Source of the DNA: Lwoffella lincolnii
Lineage (GTDB): Bacteria; Pseudomonadota; Gammaproteobacteria; Pseudomonadales; Moraxellaceae
Direction: 5' to 3'
Length of the DNA: 29,196 nt
Assembly: GCF_002014765.1 (NCBI RefSeq)
Contig: NZ_MUYT01000007.1
Coordinates: forward strand, 1-29,196
The notes below the pieces were generated by a model. The model had not been told where the DNA came from. It did not search any database and saw only the letters and a list, made by a program, of their open reading frames with translations. Position numbers and translations under genes: made by a program. The stretch's first letter is position 1, and every line of letters begins with the position of its first letter. Positions 16,800 through 23,415 of this stretch are shown here, piece after piece.

Positions 16800-16905
16800 G
16801 ACTTCCCTACGACGGTACTAACCGTATCAAGTTCTGCGGGTATGTCTCAGCCAAATTAACGAGTGAACATTTAACCATTGTCTCACTCCTTTAGCACCCC
16901 GAGTC
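16800..16905 (-). ncRNA. TPP riboswitch (THI element) controlling thiC
   Basis: Read on the minus strand, the segment starts GACTCGGGGTGC, contains the pyrimidine-sensing core GGCTGAGA, then ACCCGCAGAACTTGAT, and ends CGTAGGGAAGTC. These are the diagnostic conserved blocks of the thiamine pyrophosphate aptamer. Stem P1 closes with GACT/AGTC, and an extended P3 arm is formed by GAGTGA/TCACTC. It should reduce thiC expression when TPP is abundant. Confidence 0.96.
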
Positions 16906-16912
16906 TGCTCTA

Positions 16913-16942
16913 AGCATAACAAAATATGATGACATATGACAA
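16913..16942 (-). promoter_or_regulatory. Probable sigma-70 promoter of thiC
   Basis: On the minus strand TTGTCA (16942-16937) and TATGCT (16918-16913) are separated by 18 bp and lie just before the riboswitch, so transcription would begin near the first aptamer bases. Confidence 0.6.
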
Positions 16943-17002
16943 TGATAATCACGCCATTTCATTAAATTGTCATAATTGATGAGTAAACTAGGCAATAGAC
17001 AG

Positions 17003-17040
17003 TTTTACTCCAAGGTAACCATTTTGCTCTAAGGCAACTA
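17003..17040. repeat. 19-bp imperfect tandem repeat before pstS
   Basis: TTTTACTCCAAGGTAACCA (17003-17021) is followed by TTTTGCTCTAAGGCAACTA (17022-17040). They match at 15 of 19 bases and all four differences are transitions. The pair ends 38 bp before the pstS start, in the expected promoter zone. The period differs from the 11 bp of classical PhoB boxes. Confidence 0.75.
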
Positions 17041-17078
17041 TGAACCTTTAATAAATTCTCATCTCATAGGAGCTGTTT

Positions 17079-18236
17079 ATGCAAAAGCTTTCTGTTTTAG
17101 TCTTAGCGGTTGCAACAAGCTTATCATTGATGGCTTGTAACCAAACCAAAGATGCCCCAGAAACTGCCGAAAAAATTGGTACAGACACCACGGTTGCCAA
17201 TACACAAACTGATTCTGCCAACAAATATAAAGACATACAAGGCGTTGCCATGAACATCACTGGTGCTGGTGCGTCATACCCTGCTCCTATCTATGCTAAG
17301 TGGTCAGCAGATTATCACACCATCACAGGCGGTAAGGTAAATTATCAATCCATTGGCTCATCTGGTGGTGTTAAGCAAATCATTGAAAAAACCATTGATT
17401 TTGGTGCGTCTGATGCCCCAATGACCCCAGAAGAGCTACAAACCAACGGTTTAATCCAATTCCCAACTTTAATTAGTGGCGTTGTGCCTGTCATCAACAT
17501 CGAAGGCATTGCTCCTGGTGAGTTAACCTTAGATGGTGGCACACTTGCGAACATTTATATGGGCAAAATTAAAAACTGGAATGACCCAGCGATTACCGCT
17601 CTTAACGAAGGTGTCACCCTACCTGACGCTCCGATTACCACGGTGTATCGCTCTGATGGCTCTGGCACAACCTTTAATTTCACTGATTATCTTGCCAAAG
17701 TCTCTGGCGACTGGGCAAATGATGTGGGTGTGAATAAAAGCATCAGTTGGCCAACTGCGTCAGGTGGCACAGGTGCAGGCGGTAAGGGAAATGAAGGCGT
17801 TGCCAGTACAGTCAGTCGTATCCCCAACTCAATCGGTTATGTTGAGTATGCCTATGCCAAGCAAAACAACTTAGCACACACCAAGCTTGTCAATGCCAAA
17901 GGTCATGCTGTTGAACCCTCTGCCGATACCTTTGCTGCTGCTGGTGATGTCGATTGGTCGCAAGCAATAGGATTTTATAAGGTCATCACCAACTCAGAAA
18001 CCGAACAAGCATGGCCAATCGCTGCTGCCACATTCATCTTGGTTCACAAACAACCCAGCAACCCAGAACAAGTCGCTGGTGTGTTGAATTTTTTTAACTG
18101 GGTATATGACCAAGGTAATCAAGCTGCCATTGATTTGGACTATGTGCCATTTTCTGATAAAGCGATTGATTTGTTTAAAGATGAGTGGAAAAAAATAGTT
18201 GGGGCAGACGGTAGCCCTGCCTATACGCCACAATGA
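17079..18236 (+). CDS. pstS: Phosphate ABC transporter substrate-binding lipoprotein (PstS)
   Basis: Binds phosphate and delivers it to the PstCAB importer. The 385 residues begin with a signal peptide ending in the lipobox LMAC (C20), so the protein is likely membrane-anchored rather than freely periplasmic as in E. coli. The mature N-terminus ITGAGASYPAPIYAKW, GSSGGVKQII, DFGASDAPMT and VYRSDGSGTTFNFTDYL are the phosphate-binding loops of the family. AGGAG 7 nt upstream supports the ATG at 17079. It is the first gene of pstS-pstC-pstA-pstB-phoU. No clear PhoB box was found, but a 19-bp tandem repeat lies in the promoter. CCATGACTT is duplicated just after the stop. Confidence 0.96.
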   Translation: MQKLSVLVLAVATSLSLMACNQTKDAPETAEKIGTDTTVANTQTDSANKYKDIQGVAMNITGAGASYPAPIYAKWSADYHTITGGKVNYQSIGSSGGVKQIIEKTIDFGASDAPMTPEELQTNGLIQFPTLISGVVPVINIEGIAPGELTLDGGTLANIYMGKIKNWNDPAITALNEGVTLPDAPITTVYRSDGSGTTFNFTDYLAKVSGDWANDVGVNKSISWPTASGGTGAGGKGNEGVASTVSRIPNSIGYVEYAYAKQNNLAHTKLVNAKGHAVEPSADTFAAAGDVDWSQAIGFYKVITNSETEQAWPIAAATFILVHKQPSNPEQVAGVLNFFNWVYDQGNQAAIDLDYVPFSDKAIDLFKDEWKKIVGADGSPAYTPQ

Positions 18237-18373
18237 GTCATTATCCATGACTTGACTTTACCATTCCATGACTTACTTTTTGGTATCTAGTTTTTTGGCA
18301 TAATGTCATTTGCTTTGGCTGTTTGTGATTTATTTTTTGAGATGGTTTTTTTAAGATTGTTCTTGGGGTCATT

Positions 18374-19327
18374 ATGTCCATGTTAAAAGCTCAGCTTGCA
18401 AAACAAAAACGCAATGACTGGATATTTGTTAATTTGACTAAATTTTTTGCGTTATTGGTGTTGGTATTATTAAGTGGCATCATGCTGTTACTCATCTATG
18501 GGGCATGGCCAAGCATCAAGGAATTTGGATTGGATTTTTATGGCACACAGATATGGAATCCTGTTACCGATGAATACGGAGCAATTGCCCCCATTTATGG
18601 CACCATCATGACCTCTGTCCTTGCGATTGGCATTGCTGTGCCAGCAAGCTTTGGTATTGCTGTGTTCTTAACTGAACTATGCCCACCATTATTAAAAAAA
18701 CCTTTGGGCATCGCCATTGAGTTGTTGGCGGGTATTCCTTCCATCATTTATGGCATGTGGGGTTTATTTGTGTTAGCTCCGTTAATGGCAAAATACATAC
18801 AACCTTTTTTTATCAAATATTTTGCCAATTTGCCTTTACTTGGTCAGCTATTTTCTGGTGCTCCTTTAGGCATTGGTATGTTTACGGCAGCTTTGGTGCT
18901 GGCAATTATGATTATTCCGTTCATCGCTGCCACCATGCGTGATGTGTTTGAAGCAGTGCCTGATTTATTAAAAGAGTCTGCTTATGGCATTGGTGCAACC
19001 AAATGGGAAGTTATGTATAAGATTGTTTTGCCTTATACCAAGGTTGGTGTGATGGGTGGGGTAACTTTAGGATTGGGTCGTGCTTTGGGTGAGACCATGG
19101 CGGTAACTTTCTTGATTGGTAATGCCTTTAATATTAACCCCAGTATTTTTTCTTCAGGCGTTACCATCACATCAGCCTTGGCAAATGAGTTTGCCGAAGC
19201 ATCGAATGACCTGCATTTATCATCGCTCTTACACTTGGGCATGATATTGTTCATCATTACTTTTGTGGTGTTGTCATTATCCAAGTTGATGCTGATGCGT
19301 ATGGATAAACATTCAGGCAACCGATAA
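18374..19327 (+). CDS. pstC: Phosphate ABC transporter permease PstC
   Basis: One of the two inner-membrane permeases of the Pst importer. The 317 residues show about six hydrophobic spans. The C-terminal half contains the binding-protein-dependent permease loop, in EAVPDLLKESAYGIGATKWEVMYKIVLP and GLGRALGETMAVTFLIGN, which contacts PstB. Early residues GAIAPIYGTIMTS and LTELCPP are typical of PstC. It starts 137 bp after pstS; that gap shows no strong terminator, so pstS may read through. The ribosome-binding site is only a GGGG stretch 7 nt upstream. Confidence 0.95.
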   Translation: MSMLKAQLAKQKRNDWIFVNLTKFFALLVLVLLSGIMLLLIYGAWPSIKEFGLDFYGTQIWNPVTDEYGAIAPIYGTIMTSVLAIGIAVPASFGIAVFLTELCPPLLKKPLGIAIELLAGIPSIIYGMWGLFVLAPLMAKYIQPFFIKYFANLPLLGQLFSGAPLGIGMFTAALVLAIMIIPFIAATMRDVFEAVPDLLKESAYGIGATKWEVMYKIVLPYTKVGVMGGVTLGLGRALGETMAVTFLIGNAFNINPSIFSSGVTITSALANEFAEASNDLHLSSLLHLGMILFIITFVVLSLSKLMLMRMDKHSGNR

Positions 19328-19344
19328 GACATGAAAATATTTTA

Positions 19345-19374
19345 TTAATCAAAATATCGTTAATCAAAACATCA
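19345..19374. repeat. 15-bp tandem repeat after pstC
   Basis: TTAATCAAAATATCG (19345-19359) is followed directly by TTAATCAAAACATCA (19360-19374), 13 of 15 matching, beginning 17 nt after the pstC stop. Confidence 0.8.
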
Positions 19375-19445
19375 TGACCATGATTTTAAAGTTTGATATT
19401 GCTTCGATGCTTGATATTGATAGAAAAACACGTTCAATGGTCGTT

Positions 19446-19475
19446 TTTAACGGCATTTCATTTAACGGTATTTAA
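19446..19475. repeat. 15-bp tandem repeat before pstA
   Basis: TTTAACGGCATTTCA (19446-19460) is followed by TTTAACGGTATTTAA (19461-19475), 13 of 15 matching, 20 bp before the pstA start. It is a second independent repeat in the same 168-bp pstC-pstA gap. Confidence 0.8.
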
Positions 19476-19495
19476 TGTGCAATTAGGATAACATC

Positions 19496-20383
19496 ATGGC
19501 TAGCCAACAAGATACAGATTCTTCAGGCAGTTTTTCCCAACGCATGAACAAGTCTTTATATGCAAAACGTCAATTTATTAATAAGTTGGGCTTGGCATTC
19601 TCCTACATCACCATGGCATTTGGTTTGTTTTGGCTTGTTTGGATTTTGATTACCTTGATGACAAAAGGCTTTGGCTCTTTGGTGCAGATGCCTGTCTTTA
19701 CGGCTGACACACCGCCACCCATGACTGATGGTGGATTAAGAAATGCCATTGTTGGGTCTGCCATGATTGCCACCACAGGTTTGTTGATTGGGGCACCTGT
19801 GGGGCTGATGGCGGGTATTTATTTGGCGGAATTTAGTCATGGCAGTTGGCTGGGTCGTGCCACTCGCTTTATGAATGACATTTTGTTGTCAGCACCGTCT
19901 ATTGTGATTGGGTTGTTCATTTATTCATTGATGGTGCGTGGTCATGGATTTTCGGGCTGGTCAGGTGCAGTGGCATTGGCTCTCATCATCATTCCTGTGG
20001 TGGTGCGTAGTACCGAAAATATGCTCAATCTTGTGCCACACCAGTTACGTGAAGCGTCTTATGCCTTAGGCGCACCTAAATGGAAAGTGGTGACTTCGGT
20101 TACCATGAAAGCTGCCAAAGCAGGCTTAACCACAGGGGTGCTTTTGGGGTTTGCTCGCATCACAGGTGAGACTGCTCCGTTGCTATTTACGGCTTTAAAT
20201 AACCAATACTTTAGCACCGATATGGGTAAACCCATCGCCAACTTGCCCAACACCATTTATCAATTTGCCATGAGTCCTTATGAAAATTGGCAAACATTGG
20301 CTTGGGCTGGGGCATTATTGATTACTTTTTCAGTATTGATTTTAAATATTATTGCTCGTTTTATTAGCCGTGATAAAAAGTAA
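19496..20383 (+). CDS. pstA: Phosphate ABC transporter permease PstA
   Basis: The second Pst inner-membrane permease. The 295 residues have about six hydrophobic segments. Typical features are MTDGGLRNAIVGSAMIATTGLLIGAPVGLMAGIYLAEF and the coupling loop NLVPHQLREASYALGAPKWKVVTSVTM, with GFARITGETAPLLFTA after it. AGGA upstream supports the ATG at 19496. It follows pstC by 168 bp, which holds two short tandem repeats, and precedes pstB by 75 bp. Confidence 0.95.
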   Translation: MASQQDTDSSGSFSQRMNKSLYAKRQFINKLGLAFSYITMAFGLFWLVWILITLMTKGFGSLVQMPVFTADTPPPMTDGGLRNAIVGSAMIATTGLLIGAPVGLMAGIYLAEFSHGSWLGRATRFMNDILLSAPSIVIGLFIYSLMVRGHGFSGWSGAVALALIIIPVVVRSTENMLNLVPHQLREASYALGAPKWKVVTSVTMKAAKAGLTTGVLLGFARITGETAPLLFTALNNQYFSTDMGKPIANLPNTIYQFAMSPYENWQTLAWAGALLITFSVLILNIIARFISRDKK

Positions 20384-20458
20384 TCCCTTTATTTTATCCA
20401 ACCATCACTGACCAACCTTTAACTTGTATTCATATTCACCATTTTTAGAGCTGATACC

Positions 20459-21346
20459 ATGACAGACGTAATGAGAAGAAAACCCGCCGCACCCATGTCA
20501 ACTCAGACCAATACTGACATCAATCCTCATGCTGGTGGCATGTCCCGTTTTGAGAATATTAAAAAAATGAATATGTCATATCTGAATTTGCCTCCTGCCA
20601 AAATCACCATTGAGAATTTGGATTTTTATTATGGTGATTTTAGGGCATTAAAAGGCATTAACCTACAAATTCCTGATAATAAAGTCACTGCCTTTATTGG
20701 TCCATCAGGTTGTGGTAAGTCCACCTTGTTACGTACCTTTAACCGCATGTACGATTTATATCCGGGCTTGCGTGCTGATGGTAAAATCATGCTTGATGGT
20801 GAAAATATTCTGGATAAAGGCGTTGACATTAACTTGTTGCGTGCCAGAGTGGGCATGGTCTTTCAAAAACCAACCCCATTTCCCATGTCTATCTATGATA
20901 ATGTTGCTTTTGGGGTTAAACTGTATGAAAAGTTAAGTAAGTCTGAAATGGATGACCGAGTTGAATGGGCATTAAAAAAATCTGCCCTCTGGTCAGAGGT
21001 GAAAGACAAACTAAAAGCATCTGGGCTATCATTATCTGGTGGTCAGCAGCAGCGTTTGTGTATTGCCCGAGGAGTGGCAACCAAACCTGAAGTCTTGCTC
21101 CTTGATGAACCCACATCAGCACTTGACCCCATTTCTACCAGCTCCATTGAAGATTTAATCCATGACCTAAAAGAAGATTATACCATTGCCATTGTGACCC
21201 ACAATATGCAACAAGCAGCTCGTGTGTCAGATTACACTGTGTATATGTATCTTGGTGATGTGATTGAAATGGGTGAAACCGATGGCTTATTCACCAATCC
21301 TCGCCAAAAAGCCACAGAAGACTACATTACTGGGCGTTATGGTTGA
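20459..21346 (+). CDS. pstB: Phosphate ABC transporter ATP-binding protein PstB
   Basis: The ATPase that powers phosphate uptake through PstCA. The 295 residues include Walker A GPSGCGKST (81-89), the PstB-typical LRTFNRMYDLYPG, a Q-loop in VGMVFQKPTPFPMSIYDNVAFG, the signature LSGGQQQRLCIARG (from 192), Walker B with LLLDEPTSALDPIS, and the switch histidine in VTHNMQQAARVSDY. The N-terminal ~45 residues before AKITIENLDFYYG are an extension relative to E. coli. A start at one of the internal Met codons (for example MSRFENIKK) is possible, but the upstream ATG at 20459 keeps the frame fully open. GTTGATGAT recurs with a 16-bp period at the stop. Confidence 0.96.
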   Translation: MTDVMRRKPAAPMSTQTNTDINPHAGGMSRFENIKKMNMSYLNLPPAKITIENLDFYYGDFRALKGINLQIPDNKVTAFIGPSGCGKSTLLRTFNRMYDLYPGLRADGKIMLDGENILDKGVDINLLRARVGMVFQKPTPFPMSIYDNVAFGVKLYEKLSKSEMDDRVEWALKKSALWSEVKDKLKASGLSLSGGQQQRLCIARGVATKPEVLLLDEPTSALDPISTSSIEDLIHDLKEDYTIAIVTHNMQQAARVSDYTVYMYLGDVIEMGETDGLFTNPRQKATEDYITGRYG

Positions 21347-21366
21347 TGATGGGACATGTTGATGAT
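21342..21366. repeat. Direct repeat at the pstB stop
   Basis: GTTGATGAT occurs at 21342-21350, spanning the TGA stop, and at 21358-21366 (period 16 bp). It is followed by AAGAAACAT and AAGAAACAC in tandem. Confidence 0.7.
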
Positions 21367-21446
21367 AAGAAACATAAGAAACACAAACACCATTTGCCCT
21401 ATTTAAATTCATACGCATCTTCAGTTCATACGTAATAAAAAAGGCA

Positions 21447-21480
21447 TTAACAAGCATAACAACTTAACAAGCATAATAAC
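21447..21480. repeat. 17-bp tandem repeat before phoU
   Basis: TTAACAAGCATAACAAC (21447-21463) is followed by TTAACAAGCATAATAAC (21464-21480), 16 of 17 matching. A further degenerate copy may follow. It lies in the 197-bp pstB-phoU gap. Confidence 0.85.
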
Positions 21481-21543
21481 CAAGTATAATCAACCAAACA
21501 TAAGCATCAATCCCAACAACCATTAACCACATGGGTCATAAAA

Positions 21544-22254
21544 ATGGACAAACACACCTCAAAAGCATTCGATGAAGAATTATCAAACGCCATCAATCTG
21601 TTTTTAAAAATGGGTGAAATGGCGGCAAAACAGGTAGAAAAGGCGGTACAAGCCTTGACTGATGTGAATGAACAACAAGCCGAAGAGGTCATCATTGCTG
21701 ACAATCAAATCAACCAGTATGAGCGTGAGCTGGATGAACGAGTGTTGCAATTGGTCATCAAAAGACAACCCGCTGCCAGCGATTTACGTCTGGTGATGGC
21801 AATGAGCAAAGGGGTGGTGGATTTAGAACGCATTGGTGATGAAGCCAGTAAAATTGCCAGAATGGCAAAAGACTTGGCATCACAAGGCAGCGCCCCAACA
21901 GGCTATTCAGAAGCTCAACATTTAAGCAACCAAGTGCGATTAATGATATATGAAGCTTTGGAAGCTTTTCGTAAATTTGATGCTGAAAAGGCCCTTAACG
22001 TCATACAACATGACAGTGCCATCAACCGTGAATATCAAAGTGCCATTCGCTCCTTGATGACTTATATCATGGAAGACAGTCGCTATGTCAGCAGAATGCT
22101 GAGTGTCATGTGGATATTAAGGGCGTTAGAACGTATTGGCGACCATGCCAAAAACATCGCCGAACTTGTTATCTATACCGCCAGTGGCACAGATGTGAAA
22201 CATACCAGCTATGATGAAATGGAAAAAACGATATTAAACACACAATCGCATTAA
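21544..22254 (+). CDS. phoU: Phosphate-signalling regulator PhoU
   Basis: PhoU links the Pst transporter to the PhoR-PhoB two-component system and restrains phosphate uptake. The 236 residues form the expected pair of three-helix bundles. The metal-binding signature occurs twice: ISKGVVDLERIGDEA-like (here MSKGVVDLERIGDEASKIA) in the first half and WILRALERIGDHAKNIAE in the second. The N-terminus MDKHTSKAFDEELSNA is typical. No phoB or phoR lies in the window, so those genes must be elsewhere. The ribosome-binding site is weak, and the 197-bp gap before it contains a 17-bp tandem repeat. Confidence 0.96.
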   Translation: MDKHTSKAFDEELSNAINLFLKMGEMAAKQVEKAVQALTDVNEQQAEEVIIADNQINQYERELDERVLQLVIKRQPAASDLRLVMAMSKGVVDLERIGDEASKIARMAKDLASQGSAPTGYSEAQHLSNQVRLMIYEALEAFRKFDAEKALNVIQHDSAINREYQSAIRSLMTYIMEDSRYVSRMLSVMWILRALERIGDHAKNIAELVIYTASGTDVKHTSYDEMEKTILNTQSH

Positions 22255-22257
22255 AAA

Positions 22258-22287
22258 AAGAACAACAGCAAGAAGAACAACAGCAAA
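22258..22287. repeat. 15-bp tandem repeat after phoU
   Basis: AAGAACAACAGCAAG (22258-22272) and AAGAACAACAGCAAA (22273-22287) start 3 nt after the phoU stop and match at 14 of 15 bases. A 7-bp inverted repeat (CAGCCAA 22289-22295 with TTGGCTG 22309-22315) follows without a T-tract. Confidence 0.85.
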
Positions 22288-22392
22288 ACAGCCAAATCAA
22301 TCAGTCAATTGGCTGATAAACTTAAAATTTGTTTATGCTTGATGTTGCCTGACATGTCTTAGGTTGATTGCACATCAGCCACATCAAATTTT

Positions 22393-22686
22393 TTATACTT
22401 TAGGCGGTGTGTAGCCTGCTGGCTTTTCATAATCACCATTATCCAAAAACAGCTCTCGTTGTTCATTAAGGTATTTTTTGGCATCTGGGTCAATCATGCT
22501 AAGGTGCTTTTCATTAATCAACATGGTCTGTAACTCCAGCCATGCTTGCCATGCCTTTTGTGACACGGTGTTCTGTAGCTCTTGCCCTTTGGCATTGGGA
22601 AAAGGAGGGTTGGGCATTTTGGGTAGGTCTTTTTGGTATTTACGACAAAAGACGCTGTTGGCTTTGGGGTCAAAGGTGGTTGTCAT
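22393..22686 (-). CDS. yggX: Fe(2+)-trafficking / oxidative-damage protection protein YggX
   Basis: YggX is a small cytosolic protein that protects iron-sulfur enzymes from oxidative damage and is implicated in iron handling. From the ATG at 22686 it has 97 residues, close to the usual ~90. The conserved Cys is in VFCRKYQKDLP. The hallmark stretch is KAWQAWLELQTMLINEKHLSMIDPDAKKYL, and the C-terminus GYTPP is typical. The frame also opens at a GTG 12 bp upstream, but that region supplies the ribosome-binding site GAGAA. It follows the macro-domain gene by 76 bp on the same strand and may share its transcript. Confidence 0.95.
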   Translation of the reverse strand: MTTTFDPKANSVFCRKYQKDLPKMPNPPFPNAKGQELQNTVSQKAWQAWLELQTMLINEKHLSMIDPDAKKYLNEQRELFLDNGDYEKPAGYTPPKV

Positions 22687-22762
22687 GATTGTTCTCACTA
22701 TATGTCTTATGTTTAAAACAGCATTATTTAAAATAAACGTTTAAAACGGATTTTAAAAAATC

Positions 22763-23407
22763 TTAAGCTAAGTGTTTTGGTAAATGCAAATCTACCCTTA
22801 GCTTGGGTAAAGGTGATAAAACACGCACGATGATGGGCTTAATGTCTTCTTTCCACCGCATCACAGGCACAACACCCAACTTAGCCATCTGTTCAGCCAT
22901 GTGATGTGTTTGGAGCTGTTTATTGGCAAGTTCAGAGACCACAAGTTCTGGTGCCAAGCTGATGCTGTTTTTACCCTTTTTATGGGCATGATGGTCTGTG
23001 TATATCAGTGGCTGACAATGCATGGCGATGTGGCGTATGCCTTCGTATCGAATGGGTCGCATTAAGGCTTCTGCCAATGCTTGTAAGCTGGTCTCTAGCC
23101 ACAGCCGTCGCATGGGGTGGTATGGGTGGTCAGACACCAGCAAATTGGCAATATAGTCAGGGTTGTTTTGGTTACTGGCAACCGCCAAACCTGAATGCTC
23201 ACGTTGACGTTTGTGCATCAATAATGACCCTGCAGGTAACTCACCACGCTGACACGCCTGCCGATACGCATGATGGTTGTCAGGATACAAGCTTTTACAA
23301 CGGTTAGATACCCTATCAAGCAGATTGCCTGTGCTGTTGACAGGCAAAACAAACACCTGTGCTCGACTTTGTAAAAATGGCTCTGTGCGTTCTTCAATCT
23401 GTGCCAT
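22763..23407 (-). CDS. Divergent macro-domain-like protein
   Basis: The 214-residue product resembles a macro (ADP-ribose-binding) domain near its N-terminus. QVFVLPVNSTGNLLDRVSNR followed by YPDNHHAYRQACQRGELPAGSL parallels the V-N-x-x-G ... F-P-x-x-x-x-A-Y-x-x-x-C-x-x-G-E pattern of the DarG/ALC1-like group. The usual glycine-rich M-G-x-G-I-A loop is altered to NLLDRVS, and the later ligand loop is not obvious near GIRHIAMHC, so ADP-ribose binding or hydrolysis may be lost. No DarT-like toxin is adjacent. It begins 8 bp after the acidic membrane protein gene, indicating co-expression. The family call is by eye. Confidence 0.62.
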   Translation of the reverse strand: MAQIEERTEPFLQSRAQVFVLPVNSTGNLLDRVSNRCKSLYPDNHHAYRQACQRGELPAGSLLMHKRQREHSGLAVASNQNNPDYIANLLVSDHPYHPMRRLWLETSLQALAEALMRPIRYEGIRHIAMHCQPLIYTDHHAHKKGKNSISLAPELVVSELANKQLQTHHMAEQMAKLGVVPVMRWKEDIKPIIVRVLSPLPKLRVDLHLPKHLA

Positions 23408-23415
23408 TGTGCTGG

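Noticed and set aside
16930..16995. PhoB box or second Fur box between thiC and pstS
   Set aside because: TTGTCAT-like pieces lack the 11-bp periodicity, and AATGATAATCA at 16941 matches the Fur consensus only on one side while overlapping the thiC -35 region.
22289..22315. Intrinsic terminator after phoU
   Set aside because: The 7-bp stem has a 13-nt loop and no T-tract on either strand, so it was kept only as a hairpin note in the repeat entry.
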